Source: Streptomyces triticagri (GTDB lineage: Bacteria > Actinomycetota > Actinomycetes > Streptomycetales > Streptomycetaceae). From it: a stretch of 64,000 nucleotides of DNA. The DNA is taken from contig NZ_QUAK01000234.1 of the NCBI RefSeq assembly GCF_003429565.1, positions 13,664 to 77,663 on the forward strand. The letters are read 5' to 3'. Shown in pieces: positions 9,284-18,515 of this stretch. Position 1 is the first letter of the stretch. Every line of letters starts with the position of its first letter. A model generated the notes under the pieces. The model was not told the DNA's origin and searched no databases. It saw only the letters and a list, made by a program, of their open reading frames with translations. The translations under genes were made by a program, and so were the position numbers.

Positions 9284-9849
9284 TCGCGGCGGCCTCAGGT
9301 GTCCGGCCGGGGCACGCTCCCCGAGGGCGATGAGCGGACTTCGGCCCGGGCGGGGTGGCCTGGAGTCCGTGACGTGACAGCCGGCCACGCCGGTCAAGTG
9401 GCCGTATGTGAGGGCACGGTGGAGCGTCGCCGCGCGGCCGTGTCGGCCGGATCTTGTGGGTCCGCGGTGCCTGGCGCGCTCCCTCAACCTCCGGCCGGGG
9501 CCCACGAGTCGTACGCCCGAATCACCCAAGTGCGTCCAGCGCGAAGGGGATCCGTGCGTCGGCTGAGCGCGCGCCTGGGGCCACAACCCGGCCTGAGCCT
9601 GGGGGAGTCGCGACCGGGCTCCGCGGGTCGATCCGTGAAGATCCGCCGGACAGCGCCCCGGCGTCTCGGTCTCGCGGCGCCCCCGCGACCCATGCGTGGC
9701 GGTCGCCGCCTCCCTGGCCTTGTCCCTGCCTGCGCTCACGCGCGGCGGCCCGTGCCTGGACACCGGTGCGTACAGGCCCAGTTCACCGCTTGGGCGGGCG
9801 GAGCCGTGGCCCTCGGCCTCGGTCGCGCGGTCACAGGGTGCGGGGACTC
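9284..9849. other. Gene-poor stretch, about 570 bases, possibly decayed sequence
   Basis: No convincing gene is seen on either strand; the long open frames here lack homology, codon bias and start sites. One short stretch, GTG 9696 to TAG 9858, would encode 54 residues beginning like a signal peptide (VAVAASLALSLPALT) with no recognisable continuation. Together with the deleted SGNH gene next door, this suggests a decaying secreted-protein locus. Confidence 0.4.
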
Positions 9850-9882
9850 TTGACGACTAGAAACCGATCACCGTACGGTTTT
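9850..9882 (+). promoter_or_regulatory. Promoter with regulon operator (copy 2)
   Basis: TTGACG (9850-9855), 18-base spacer, TACGGT (9874-9879). The operator at 9860-9882 is an inverted repeat (AAACC arm, GGTTT arm) covering spacer and -10. It shares promoter boxes, spacing and almost the whole operator with the site at 20142-20175, so both promoters should respond to the same repressor. Confidence 0.65.
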
Positions 9883-9963
9883 GGAAATCGGGAGATGCGC
9901 GGACCGCCGGTGGCCGCACACCGCGACCCGACACCCGCCCTCTGCGAAGCGAGGTACCGCCCC

Positions 9964-10506
9964 ATGCCGGAAAGCGATGCGCCACCCTCGACCGACGGCT
10001 CCCGGGCCACGCGCCCGTCGCGACGGCGAACGGCGGCCCGTGCGGGGCTGGTTGCAGCCGTCGATGCGATCGCGCTCGCACAGCCGACGGTGACCGCCGT
10101 GGCCGATGCACCGGCGCTCACCGCAACCCCGGCGCCCACCGCAGCCCCCGCGGCCGAAGCCCCGACCGGCGAGCGCTACGTCGCGCTCGGTGACTCCTTC
10201 AGCTCGGGGCAAGGGGGGCCGGGCGACGGGGCGCCCTGCCGCGAGGCGATCCCGCTCGCCGACGGCGACCTCGGCTGGTTCGGTGAGAAGGAGCGGCAGT
10301 TCAACACCATGCCGGCGCAGCAGGTCAATGTGTACGACGCCACCTGTGTGGACACGTACACACCCTCGATCGGGCGCGACGCCTGCAAGCCCGTCGGAGT
10401 CCGCTGGGTCGAGCCGGAGGACGTCGGTGACGGCGCCGGGTTCCACCCCAACGGCGCCGGCCATCGCGCCATGACCGAGGAGGTCGTCGGTGCGCTCAGG
10501 CGCTGA
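9964..10506 (+). pseudogene. Internally deleted SGNH (GDSL) esterase
   Basis: The 180-residue frame keeps both ends of a secreted SGNH hydrolase but not the middle. Block I is present (Y-V-A-L-G-D-S-F-S-S-G), as is the C-terminal region with T-P-S-I-G-R-D-A-C and block V (F-H-P-N-G-A-G-H). Blocks II and III, which supply the oxyanion Gly and Asn, are absent. Intact relatives are usually 250 residues or more, so an in-frame deletion of over 100 codons after residue 90 is likely. The leader is poor, with an Asp inside its hydrophobic core. It lies behind a well-formed regulated promoter, which suggests it once served the same regulon. A working minimal esterase is unlikely. Confidence 0.7.
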
Positions 10507-11146
10507 CCCGGGCCGCGGGGTCCGGGTCCACGCCGTAGCGGCGCAACAGGGCGCGGAGTTGGGCCGGCATGTCGACCGCGTCCGGCTCCAGGAGCCACTG
10601 GGTCTGCAGTCCGTCCATCAGGGCGATGAGCTGGACCGCCACCGCGTCCGGGTCGTCCGTCACCGGCGGGTCGGCCGCGGCGAAGAGTGCGCCGAGGGCG
10701 CGTGCCGTGCCCTCGCGCACCACTCGGTAGCGGTGCACGAAGTAGTCGTGTGCCGGGTGTTCGGGGTCGGCCGCCTCCGCGGACAGATTCGCGTACAGGG
10801 CGACGAGGCCCGGTGTCGTGCTGTTGCGTGCGACGACGTCGAGCAGCCGGGACAGCCACTGCTCCGGCGAGGGCTCGGGGGCGTCCGCGTCCAGGGCCGT
10901 GGGGAACAGGCCCTGGGCGTCGGCCCGGTCGCGGTGGCCGAGCAGTTCGAGCAGCAGGGCCTCCTTGCCGGGGAAGTGGTGCAGCAGGCCCGCATGCGTC
11001 AGGCCCGCGTGCGCCGCGATGTCCCGCAGCGACACGGCGTGGAACCCGGAGCGGGAGAAGAGTGCGGACGCGGACTCAAGAATTCGCGTACGGGTGCGCT
11101 CGCCCTTCGACGGGCGTCTGACGGGGGTGTCTCCCGGATGACTCAA
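10496..11146 (-). CDS. TetR-family regulator beside the sulfated-glycan ABC operon
   Basis: The 216-residue protein has a TetR DNA-binding domain at residues 14-60 (T-R-T-R-I-L-E-S-A-S-A-L-F, then S-L-R-D-I-A-A-H-A-G-L). It is similar along its length to the regulator at 8681, sharing a G-L-x-x-x-F-x-x-K-E motif and the S/A-D-P-E-H-P-A segment. The TTG start has GGAAGG 8 bases upstream. Its 3' end overlaps the SGNH remnant by 11 bases. It is divergent from the importer operon, with a palindrome at 11209-11231 between them, so it probably controls that operon and itself. Confidence 0.88.
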   Translation of the reverse strand: MSHPGDTPVRRPSKGERTRTRILESASALFSRSGFHAVSLRDIAAHAGLTHAGLLHHFPGKEALLLELLGHRDRADAQGLFPTALDADAPEPSPEQWLSRLLDVVARNSTTPGLVALYANLSAEAADPEHPAHDYFVHRYRVVREGTARALGALFAAADPPVTDDPDAVAVQLIALMDGLQTQWLLEPDAVDMPAQLRALLRRYGVDPDPAARVSA

Positions 11147-11208
11147 CTCGGCGTCCTTCCACAGGGCTCGGCGGCGACCGCCATCCTGCCCGGTGCGGGC
11201 CCGGCCGC

Positions 11209-11231
11209 GAAACCTACCACTTGGTTAATTC
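11209..11231. promoter_or_regulatory. Candidate TetR operator between divergent genes
   Basis: AACC (11211-11214) and GGTT (11223-11226) flank 8 bases, with an inner ACCA / TGGT inverted repeat. On the minus strand TAGGTT (11216-11211) could be the -10 of the tetR gene. The site resembles the three-copy regulon operator (GAAACC, central CAC, GGTT) but with shorter spacing, fitting a paralogous regulator. Confidence 0.5.
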
Positions 11232-11449
11232 TTCACCCGGAACACCTACCGGCCGGTCGGTCCGGTGTGTAGGCTCGCCCGCACCGCGCCGGAGGCACCC
11301 ACCGCCCGTACCGCCGACCAGGCGGTTCGCACGGACCGACCGGACGCCGGCACCCGACGCCGCGCCGGAATCGGCGGCCGCCACAGCCCACCGCCACGCC
11401 ATCCCATCTCCGCCAGGCCGGGCGGACAGCCGGACGGAAAGCCAGTCTC

Positions 11450-12391
11450 ATGCTGAACTTCATCGCACGCCGGATCGCGGCAGGTGCCGTGCTCCTGCTC
11501 GTCATCTCCGCCTTCACCTACCTCCTGCTGTCCGTCCCCGACATCGACGTCGGGCGCCAACTCCTCGGCCAGGGCGCCGATCAGCACGCGGTCGACGCCA
11601 AGAACACCGCTCTGGGACTCGACCGGCCCGTGATCGAGCAGTACGCCGACTGGCTGGCGCATGCCGTACGCGGCGATCTGGGTGTCTCGTGGTTCACCAG
11701 TGAGGACGTCGGGACGGCGGTCTCGGGACGGCTGCCCGTCACCCTGAGCCTCGTCCTCGGCGTCACCGTCGTGACGACCGTCCTGTCGTTCCTGCTCGGT
11801 GTCTGGGCCGGAGTGCGGCGCGGCGCCGTCGACCGGGCCGTGCAGATCATCGGGGTCGCCGGATATGCACTGCCCGGCTTCCTCGTGACGCTGATCCTCG
11901 TCCTGGTCTTCGCCGTGCAGCTCGGCTGGTTCCCCGCCATCGGCTACACCCCGTTCACCGAATCGCCCGGCGGCTGGCTGTCCACGGTGACGCTGCCGGT
12001 CCTGTCCCTCTCCGTCGCCTCGGTCGCGGGCGTGTCCCAACAGGTGCGCGGCGCCGTCATCGACGTACTGCGCCAGGACTACGTACGCACGCTGCGGACC
12101 CGCGGCCTGACCACCCGGCGCATCGTCCTCAAGCATGTGCTGCGCAACGCCTCCGCGCCCGCGCTCACGGTGCTCGGCATGCAGTTCGTCGGGCTGCTCG
12201 GTGGCGCGGTCCTGGTCGAGCAGATCTTCGGCCTGCCCGGCATCGGCAGCATGACCGTCGCCTACACCACGCGCGGCGACATCCCCGTGATCATGGCGCT
12301 CGTCATGCTCACCGTCGTCGGCGTCGTCCTCATCAACCTCGCCGTCGACATCCTCATCGGCTGGCTCAACCCGAAGGCGAGGGTCGCATGA
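11450..12391 (+). CDS. ABC importer permease, DppB/OppB type
   Basis: Inner-membrane permease of a peptide/oligosaccharide-type importer, 313 residues with about six membrane helices. The N-terminal F-I-A-R-R-I-A-A-G and the EAA-like loop R-T-R-G-L-T-T-R-R-I-V-L-K-H are typical of DppB/OppB. It is the first gene of an operon joined by ATGA overlaps: permease, fused permease-ATPase, ATPase, sulfatase, then hexosaminidase. No binding-protein gene is in the operon; the one at 18516-20054 should serve it. A weak GGACGG precedes the ATG. Transport of sulfated or amino-sugar oligosaccharides is inferred from the enzymes downstream. Confidence 0.92.
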   Translation: MLNFIARRIAAGAVLLLVISAFTYLLLSVPDIDVGRQLLGQGADQHAVDAKNTALGLDRPVIEQYADWLAHAVRGDLGVSWFTSEDVGTAVSGRLPVTLSLVLGVTVVTTVLSFLLGVWAGVRRGAVDRAVQIIGVAGYALPGFLVTLILVLVFAVQLGWFPAIGYTPFTESPGGWLSTVTLPVLSLSVASVAGVSQQVRGAVIDVLRQDYVRTLRTRGLTTRRIVLKHVLRNASAPALTVLGMQFVGLLGGAVLVEQIFGLPGIGSMTVAYTTRGDIPVIMALVMLTVVGVVLINLAVDILIGWLNPKARVA

Positions 12392-14214
12392 GCGAGAACC
12401 TCCCCGCGACCACGGCACCCGAGCCCGGCGCCGACACTCCGCAGGTACGCCGCACCGGCACCGTCCGCCGAGTGCTGCGCAACCCGCTCGGCGCGCTGTC
12501 CGCCCTGATACTCGCCCTGTTGGTGCTCGCCGTGCTGCTCGCCCCGCTCCTCGCGCCGCAGGCGCCCGGGGCATCCACCCTCAGCGAGGCCTTCGCCCAG
12601 CCCAGCGCCGCCCACCCGCTCGGCATGGACTCGGCGGGCCGCGACATCCTCTCGCGCATCCTGTACGGCGGCCGCGGCACCCTCGGCGGCGCGGTGCTCG
12701 CCCTGGCGATCGCCCTCGTGCTCGGGGTACCCAGCGGGCTGTACGCGGGCTACTACGGCGGCCGGTTCGACGCGGCCGCCGGCTGGATCGTGAACCTGGT
12801 GATGGCGCTGCCCGCGATGGTCGTACTGCTCGCGTCCCGGGCCATCCTCGGCCCCCGGGTATGGGTCCTGATGGTGGTGCTCGGCGTGCTCGTCGCGCCC
12901 AGCTTCTTCCGCCTGGTACGTGGCATCGTGGCCGACATCCGCGGCGAACTGTACGTGGACGCCGCGAAGGTCTCGGGCCTCGGCGACACCCGCATCGTGG
13001 CCCGGCACGTGCTGATCGTGGTGCGCGGCCCGGTCATCATCCAGGTGTCCCTGGTCGCGGGCATCGCCATCGCCCTGCAGGCCGGGCTCGAGTTCCTCGG
13101 TATCGGCAGCACGTCCTCGGCCACCTGGGGCGCCATGCTCAACGAGGGGTTCCAGAACATCCAGCGCGCACCCCGCCTGATGCTGTGGCCCGGACTCGCC
13201 CTCGGCCTCACCAACGCGGCGCTCGTGCTGCTCGCCGGCGCCATCCGCGACGCCCTGGACGACCGGGCCGGCGCAGCCCGCAAGCGCAGCCGCCCTCGTA
13301 AGGTGCGGGGCCGCCCCGCCGGCATCGAACCCGCCACCCGCACCGCCTCGCTCGCCGACGCCACCGGGCGCTCCCCGCTCCTCTCCGTACGGGACGTGGT
13401 CGTCGCCTACGCACAGGCGGACGGCACCGACAAGCACGTCGTGCACGGAGTGGACCTCGACGTGCACCCGGGCGAAATCGTCGGGCTCGTCGGCGAATCC
13501 GGATCCGGGAAGTCGCAGACCGCGTTCGCCGTGCTCGGCACGCTGCCCGAAGGGGGCAGGATCGCCCGCGGCAGCATCACCGTCGACGGCCGGGAGATCG
13601 TCGGACTGCCCGAACGCGAGCACCGCACCCTGCGCGGCCGCACCCTCGCGTACGTCCCGCAGGAGCCGATGAGCAATCTCGATCCGGCCTTCACCGTCGG
13701 CAGCCAGCTCGCCGAACCGCTCCGCCACCACCTGGGCCTGTCCCGCGCCGAGGCCGCCGCGCGCGCCCTCGAACTGCTGCGCATGGTCGAGATCCCGAAC
13801 CCTGAGCAGGTGCTGCGGCGCTACCCGCACGAAATATCCGGCGGCATGGCCCAGCGAGTGCTCATCGCCGGCGCGATGTCCTGCGAACCCGACATCCTCA
13901 TCGCCGACGAACCCACCACGGCACTCGACGTCCGGGTCCAGGCCGAAGTCCTCGACCTGCTACGGCGGTTGCGCACCGAACGCGGCCTCGGCGTCCTGCT
14001 CGTCACCCACAACCTCGGCGTCGTCGCCGACCTCTGCGACCGCGTCGCGGTGATGAACGCGGGCCGCATCGTGGAGACCGGCGACGCCGCGGACGTCCTC
14101 GACGCCCCGCAGGACCCGTACACCAGGACCCTGCTGTCCGCCGTGCTCGACGACGCCCCCGCACGTCCCGCCTGGCAGCCGCACCCGAGCACAGCAAGGA
14201 CCGCCACCGCATGA
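12388..14214 (+). CDS. Fused ABC permease-ATPase, DppC plus DppD type
   Basis: A single 608-residue chain joins the second permease and the first ATPase of the importer. Residues 1-300 form a DppC-like permease with an N-terminal cytoplasmic tail and an EAA loop (A-A-K-V-S-G-L-G-D-T-R). A basic linker at about 300-325 leads to an ABC domain with Walker A G-E-S-G-S-G-K-S, signature I-S-G-G-M-A-Q-R and Walker B I-L-I-A-D-E-P. No frameshift is needed, so the fusion is real in this sequence. Such fusions occur in some actinobacterial peptide importers. It overlaps both neighbours by 4 bases (ATGA). Confidence 0.93.
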   Translation: MSENLPATTAPEPGADTPQVRRTGTVRRVLRNPLGALSALILALLVLAVLLAPLLAPQAPGASTLSEAFAQPSAAHPLGMDSAGRDILSRILYGGRGTLGGAVLALAIALVLGVPSGLYAGYYGGRFDAAAGWIVNLVMALPAMVVLLASRAILGPRVWVLMVVLGVLVAPSFFRLVRGIVADIRGELYVDAAKVSGLGDTRIVARHVLIVVRGPVIIQVSLVAGIAIALQAGLEFLGIGSTSSATWGAMLNEGFQNIQRAPRLMLWPGLALGLTNAALVLLAGAIRDALDDRAGAARKRSRPRKVRGRPAGIEPATRTASLADATGRSPLLSVRDVVVAYAQADGTDKHVVHGVDLDVHPGEIVGLVGESGSGKSQTAFAVLGTLPEGGRIARGSITVDGREIVGLPEREHRTLRGRTLAYVPQEPMSNLDPAFTVGSQLAEPLRHHLGLSRAEAAARALELLRMVEIPNPEQVLRRYPHEISGGMAQRVLIAGAMSCEPDILIADEPTTALDVRVQAEVLDLLRRLRTERGLGVLLVTHNLGVVADLCDRVAVMNAGRIVETGDAADVLDAPQDPYTRTLLSAVLDDAPARPAWQPHPSTARTATA

Positions 14215-15098
14215 GCATGCAACCGAGCAACCACCCGGCCGCCCACCGCGAGGTCTCCGCGGCCGACGCCCTGCTCTCCGTGGACCGCCTCCGTGTCAGC
14301 TTCCCCGGCAAGGGCCGGCGCGCGCCCGCCACCGAGGTCCTGAAGGGCGTCGACCTCGCCATCAGGCCCGGTGAGACCCTCGGCCTTGTCGGCGAATCGG
14401 GGTCGGGCAAGTCGACGATCGGACGCGCCGTGCTCGGGCTCGCCCCGGTCACCTCCGGCACCGTCACGTTCGCCGGCCGGCGCATCGACCGGCTGAGCGC
14501 CCGCCGCAGGCGCGGGCTCGCCCGCGATCTCCAGGTCGTCTTCCAGGACCCGTACACCTCACTGAACCCTTCGCGCACCGTCGGCGACACCCTCGCCGAA
14601 CCGCTCATCGCGCAGGGGACCGCTGCGGGCGCCTCCCGGGAACGGATCGCCGATCTGCTGGGGCGGGTCCAGCTGCCCGCGGACGCCGCGTCCCGGCTGC
14701 CCCGCGAGTTCTCCGGCGGCCAGCGCCAACGGGTCGCCATCGCACGGGCGTTGGCCCTCGACCCGCGCCTGATCATCTGCGACGAGCCGGTGTCCGCACT
14801 CGATCTCACCACCCAACGCACCGTCCTCGACCTGCTGTTGGAGATCCAGGAGGCCACCGATGTCGCTTACCTGTTCGTCTCGCACGACCTGTCCGTGGTC
14901 CGGTTCATGAGCCACCGGGTGGCCGTCATCCACCACGGCGAGATCGTCGAGACCGGCGACGCCGCCACCGTCACCGGCACGCCCAGCCATCCGTACACCC
15001 GCACCCTGCTGCTCGCCTCACCGGTGGCCGACGTCGCCGAACAGCGCCGCAGGCGGGCGGCCGCCGACCGGGTGGCGAAGAAGGAGCAGCAGACATGA
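14211..15098 (+). CDS. ABC importer ATPase, DppF/OppF type
   Basis: Second ATPase of the importer, 295 residues. Walker A is G-E-S-G-S-G-K-S, the signature is F-S-G-G-Q-R-Q-R, and Walker B is L-I-I-C-D-E-P. The C-terminal H-P-Y-T-R-T-L-L tail is typical of oligopeptide-importer ATPases. It should pair with the ATPase half of the preceding fusion protein to give the usual two-ATPase complex. Overlaps of 4 bases on both sides indicate translational coupling. Confidence 0.93.
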   Translation: MSMQPSNHPAAHREVSAADALLSVDRLRVSFPGKGRRAPATEVLKGVDLAIRPGETLGLVGESGSGKSTIGRAVLGLAPVTSGTVTFAGRRIDRLSARRRRGLARDLQVVFQDPYTSLNPSRTVGDTLAEPLIAQGTAAGASRERIADLLGRVQLPADAASRLPREFSGGQRQRVAIARALALDPRLIICDEPVSALDLTTQRTVLDLLLEIQEATDVAYLFVSHDLSVVRFMSHRVAVIHHGEIVETGDAATVTGTPSHPYTRTLLLASPVADVAEQRRRRAAADRVAKKEQQT

Positions 15099-16675
15099 CC
15101 ACGAGTGCTTCGCGCCGCGAAGGAGCCACCATGCCCGGCAGCCGACCCAACTTCGTCTTCTTCATCCCCGACCAGCTGCGCGCCGACGCGGTCGGTGCCT
15201 TCGGTAACCCGTACGTGCACACTCCGCACCTGGACGCACTGGCCGCGGGCGGGACCCGGTTCGACAACGCCTATGTCCAGCATCCGGTCTGCTCGCCCAG
15301 CCGTGCCTCCTTCCTCACCGGCTGGTACCCGCACACCGGCGGCCACCGCACCCTCACCCACCTCATCCGGCCGGACGAGCCGAATCTGCTGCGCAGCCTC
15401 AAGGAGGGCGGCTACCACGTGGCCTGGCCCGGCCTGCGCGGGGACACCTTCGCGCCCGGGGTCACCGAACTCAGCGTCGACGAGCACGGTTTCGGCGTCC
15501 TGCCCACGGTGCTGCCCACCCTTCCGCGGGTCGAGAGCTGGCCCGGCGGAGAGGAATGGGCCCGCCTCTACTACCAGGGCCGCACGGAGGACGACGACGG
15601 CCGGATCGACTCCGACGAGGCCACCATCCGCACGGCACTCCAGTGGCTGGAGAATCCCCCCGAGCAGCCCTGGGCGCTCTTCGTCCCGCTGATCGCTCCG
15701 CACTGCCCGTTCGGGATCGAGGACCCTTGGTTCTCCCTGCACGACCGGGACGTCCTGCCCCCGCCGGTGCCCGCCGCGGACGACTCCGACCGGGAGCCGG
15801 CGTACATGCGGGCGATCCGGGAGCGCTTCGGGATCACGGACACCTCACCCGCCATGTGGCGGGAGATCACGGCCACTTACTACGGGATGATCTCCCGGAT
15901 GGACGATCAGCTCGGCCGTGTCATGGCCGCCGTGGACTCCCGCGGACTGCGCGACGACACGGTCACCCTGTTCTTCGCCGACCACGGCGAATACCTCGGC
16001 GACTACGGGCTGATCGAGAAGTGGCCCTCGGCCATGCACTCCTGCATCACCCGCGACCCTCTGGTCATCTCCGGCGGTGGGCTGCCGTCCGGGCAGTCCA
16101 CGGATGCCATGGTCGAGCTGCTCGACATCGTGCCCACGGTCCTGGAACTGGCCGGACTCGAGGCCGGCCACCGGCACTTCGGGCGCAGCCTGCTGCCCGT
16201 CCTGGAACGACCGGACACGGAGCACCGCCGATTCGCCTTCACCGAGGGCGGGTTCTCCAGCGACGAGGAACCGCAGTTCGAGATGGCGGGCTTCCCCTAC
16301 GACCTCAAGGCGGCGCTCCAGCACGAGAATCCGCGGCTGGTCGGCCGCGCGATCGCGGTGCGAGACAAGGAGTGGTGCTACGTCTGGCGGCTGTACGAGG
16401 AGCCGGAGCTGTACCACCGTCCCAGCGACCCGGACGAGCGGGTCAATGTCGCCGGGCGGGACGAATATGCCGGGGTGGAGGCGCGGATGCAGCAGGCGCT
16501 GCTGCACTGGCTCGCCGACACCTCGGACGTCATTCCCGCCGAGCCTCATCCGCGTTATCCGCGCGTCGACCTGCCCGTACCCGCCGGGCGCCCGCGTCCG
16601 GACGGCGCGGTCGAGCGCGCATCGGAACACCTCGAAAGGGTCTTCGCGCACCTGAGGAACACCGGCGCTGTCTGA
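15095..16675 (+). CDS. Formylglycine-type sulfatase (S1 family)
   Basis: Sulfate-ester hydrolase, 526 residues. The metal-binding start (P-N-F-V-F-F-I-P-D-Q-L-R-A-D) and the modification motif C-S-P-S-R are both present; Cys66 should be converted to formylglycine by a generating enzyme not in this window. The later F-F-A-D-H-G-E segment supplies further metal ligands. No signal peptide is seen, so it works on imported sulfated sugar. Two starts are credible: ATG 15095 (AAGGAG 9 bases upstream, ATGA overlap) and ATG 15131 (GAAGGAG 5 bases upstream), with homology starting just after the second. Coupling to a GH20 enzyme suggests desulfation of a sulfated amino sugar; the exact position is unknown. 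Confidence 0.9.
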   Translation: MTTSASRREGATMPGSRPNFVFFIPDQLRADAVGAFGNPYVHTPHLDALAAGGTRFDNAYVQHPVCSPSRASFLTGWYPHTGGHRTLTHLIRPDEPNLLRSLKEGGYHVAWPGLRGDTFAPGVTELSVDEHGFGVLPTVLPTLPRVESWPGGEEWARLYYQGRTEDDDGRIDSDEATIRTALQWLENPPEQPWALFVPLIAPHCPFGIEDPWFSLHDRDVLPPPVPAADDSDREPAYMRAIRERFGITDTSPAMWREITATYYGMISRMDDQLGRVMAAVDSRGLRDDTVTLFFADHGEYLGDYGLIEKWPSAMHSCITRDPLVISGGGLPSGQSTDAMVELLDIVPTVLELAGLEAGHRHFGRSLLPVLERPDTEHRRFAFTEGGFSSDEEPQFEMAGFPYDLKAALQHENPRLVGRAIAVRDKEWCYVWRLYEEPELYHRPSDPDERVNVAGRDEYAGVEARMQQALLHWLADTSDVIPAEPHPRYPRVDLPVPAGRPRPDGAVERASEHLERVFAHLRNTGAV

Positions 16676-16803
16676 GCGCGCCGGACCCGGCCGGGAGCGG
16701 CTCCGACTGCTCCCGGCCCACCTGCCCCGGCCCTCTCGCCCCACCTGTCGCACACAGTCCGGCCGCGGGGCCCCCGGGCCCGATGCGGCCGGTGGAGGAC
16801 TCC

Positions 16804-18402
16804 ATGAACGCCGTCATCCCCGCCCCTGCCACCACCGTCGACAGCGGTGGCGCACCGCTCACCGCAGGCAACTGGCACATCCGGTCCGATCCCGGACTGC
16901 GGGCCGAGGCCGACACACTGCGCGAACTGCTCGCCCCACACCTCGGCCCCCGGCTGCTGCCGCCGGGCTCCACCGACGAGGGCCATCACCTGTGGCTGAC
17001 CAGCAGTCCGACACCGACGACGGGCCCCCGAACCCCGGTCGGCGTCCCGCCCTCGGGTCACGATCGTCCCGTGGACGAGTCGTACGAGATGCGGGTCGAC
17101 GCCGACGGAATCACCTGCCGGGCGCACACCGCGACGGGTGCCTTCCGCGCCGGTGTCACCGCGGCCCAACTCCTGATCACAGGCCCGGACTTGATTACGC
17201 GTCAACAGCTCACCGACGCACCGTACTTCGCCTGGCGCGGCCTGATGCTCGACCCTGCCCGCACCTTCCTGGACGGCACGGAACTCCGCCGTCTCATCGA
17301 CCTCGCAGCGCTCTACAAACTCAACGCCGTCCACCTCCACCTCACCGACAACGAGGGCTGGCGGCTCGAGATCCCCGGCTTCCCCGGCCTGACACCGGCA
17401 CCGGACACCGCGGACGCGAGGCGTACGTATTACACGCTCACCGAGTACCGGGACCTCCAGGAGTACGCCGCCCGCCGGCACATCACCCTGGTCCCCGAGA
17501 TCGACCTGCCCGGGCACTGCGCGACCCTGCGTGCGGCCGTGCCGGGACTCCCGGACGCACCGGCTCCCGAGGGCCTCGCCGGCAGGTACCCGTTCGTCCC
17601 GCCGCTCGACCTGACCGACGCCCGCACCCGCGAGGTCGTCGCCGCCGTCCTCGCGGAGGTCTGCGCGGCCACCCGAGGCCCCTTCGTACACATCGGCGGA
17701 GACGAGGCCTTCGGCGCCACGGAGCAGAGCCTCGCGGCGTCGGTACGTGAACTGCGCTCGCTGGTGGGCAAGTTCGGCAAACGCCCGCTGGCCTGGCAGG
17801 AGGCCTCCCGGGCCGGGGTCGAGCCCGGCGACGTACTGCAGCACTGGGTGGATGTGGCGATGATGGACCTGCCGGACACCGCGGACGGACTCGCGGACCG
17901 GCCCGAACTCCTCGCCGCCGGGCACACCGTGGAGCGGATCCGCGCACTCAAGCGCTTCTTCGCGCCCTCCGACCACGACGTGGCACGGATCCTGGCCGGC
18001 GGTGGACGGGTGCTCCTGTCGCCGCAGTCCCACCTCTATCTCGACCGGCCCTACGCGGCCGAGGTCACCCCTGCCGACTGCCCGCCCGAGCGGACCGGGC
18101 TCGGGTTCCCCAACTACCGTCCGGGCAGCACCCGTTGGGCCGCATCCTGGACGCCTGCCGGGCACGGCATCCCCGAGGAGCGGATCGCGGGGGTCGAGGC
18201 CACCCTCTTCGCCGAGCGCCTGCGCGGCTTCGACGACGTCACCACCCTTCTACTGCCCCGGCTCGCCGGGGTGGCCGAGGCGGCCTGGAGCGGAGCCGCC
18301 CCCGACTGGGAGTCGCACCGCGAACGCCTCGGGCGGCATGCGGCCCTCTGGCGCGCGCGGGGCCTCGCGTACTTCCCCGACAGCGAGATCCGCTGGCACT
18401 GA
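16804..18402 (+). CDS. GH20 beta-N-acetylhexosaminidase
   Basis: Releases terminal beta-linked GlcNAc or GalNAc by substrate-assisted catalysis. The 532-residue protein has an N-terminal GH20b domain to about residue 140 and a TIM barrel starting at W-R-G-L-M-L-D. The catalytic pair is D300-E301 in H-I-G-G-D-E-A. ATG 16804 has GGTGGAGGA 7 bases upstream. No signal peptide is seen, so it is cytoplasmic. It lies 128 bases after the sulfatase and is probably the last gene of the importer operon, ending at a perfect hairpin. The barrel has a short insert around residues 315-340 relative to secreted chitobiases. Confidence 0.93.
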   Translation: MNAVIPAPATTVDSGGAPLTAGNWHIRSDPGLRAEADTLRELLAPHLGPRLLPPGSTDEGHHLWLTSSPTPTTGPRTPVGVPPSGHDRPVDESYEMRVDADGITCRAHTATGAFRAGVTAAQLLITGPDLITRQQLTDAPYFAWRGLMLDPARTFLDGTELRRLIDLAALYKLNAVHLHLTDNEGWRLEIPGFPGLTPAPDTADARRTYYTLTEYRDLQEYAARRHITLVPEIDLPGHCATLRAAVPGLPDAPAPEGLAGRYPFVPPLDLTDARTREVVAAVLAEVCAATRGPFVHIGGDEAFGATEQSLAASVRELRSLVGKFGKRPLAWQEASRAGVEPGDVLQHWVDVAMMDLPDTADGLADRPELLAAGHTVERIRALKRFFAPSDHDVARILAGGGRVLLSPQSHLYLDRPYAAEVTPADCPPERTGLGFPNYRPGSTRWAASWTPAGHGIPEERIAGVEATLFAERLRGFDDVTTLLLPRLAGVAEAAWSGAAPDWESHRERLGRHAALWRARGLAYFPDSEIRWH

Positions 18403-18475
18403 AACCCTCGGCGCGGGACAGGACTGACGGTGCTGACACGGCTGAACTTCCCGACACCGTCCCGCACATGGCGAA

Positions 18476-18499
18476 GCCCCGGTGACGCGTCACCGGGGC
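18476..18499. terminator. Perfect 24-base palindromic terminator
   Basis: GCCCCGGTGACG followed directly by its complement, lying between the convergent hexosaminidase and binding-protein genes. It should act on both strands. No T tract, as is common in this group. Confidence 0.7.
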
Positions 18500-18515
18500 C
18501 CGCCACGTACCGGCG

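Noticed and set aside
9299..9853. A 184-codon open frame on the plus strand
   Set aside because: No homology, Arg-rich composition of a shifted frame and no ribosome site; high-GC DNA gives such frames by chance.
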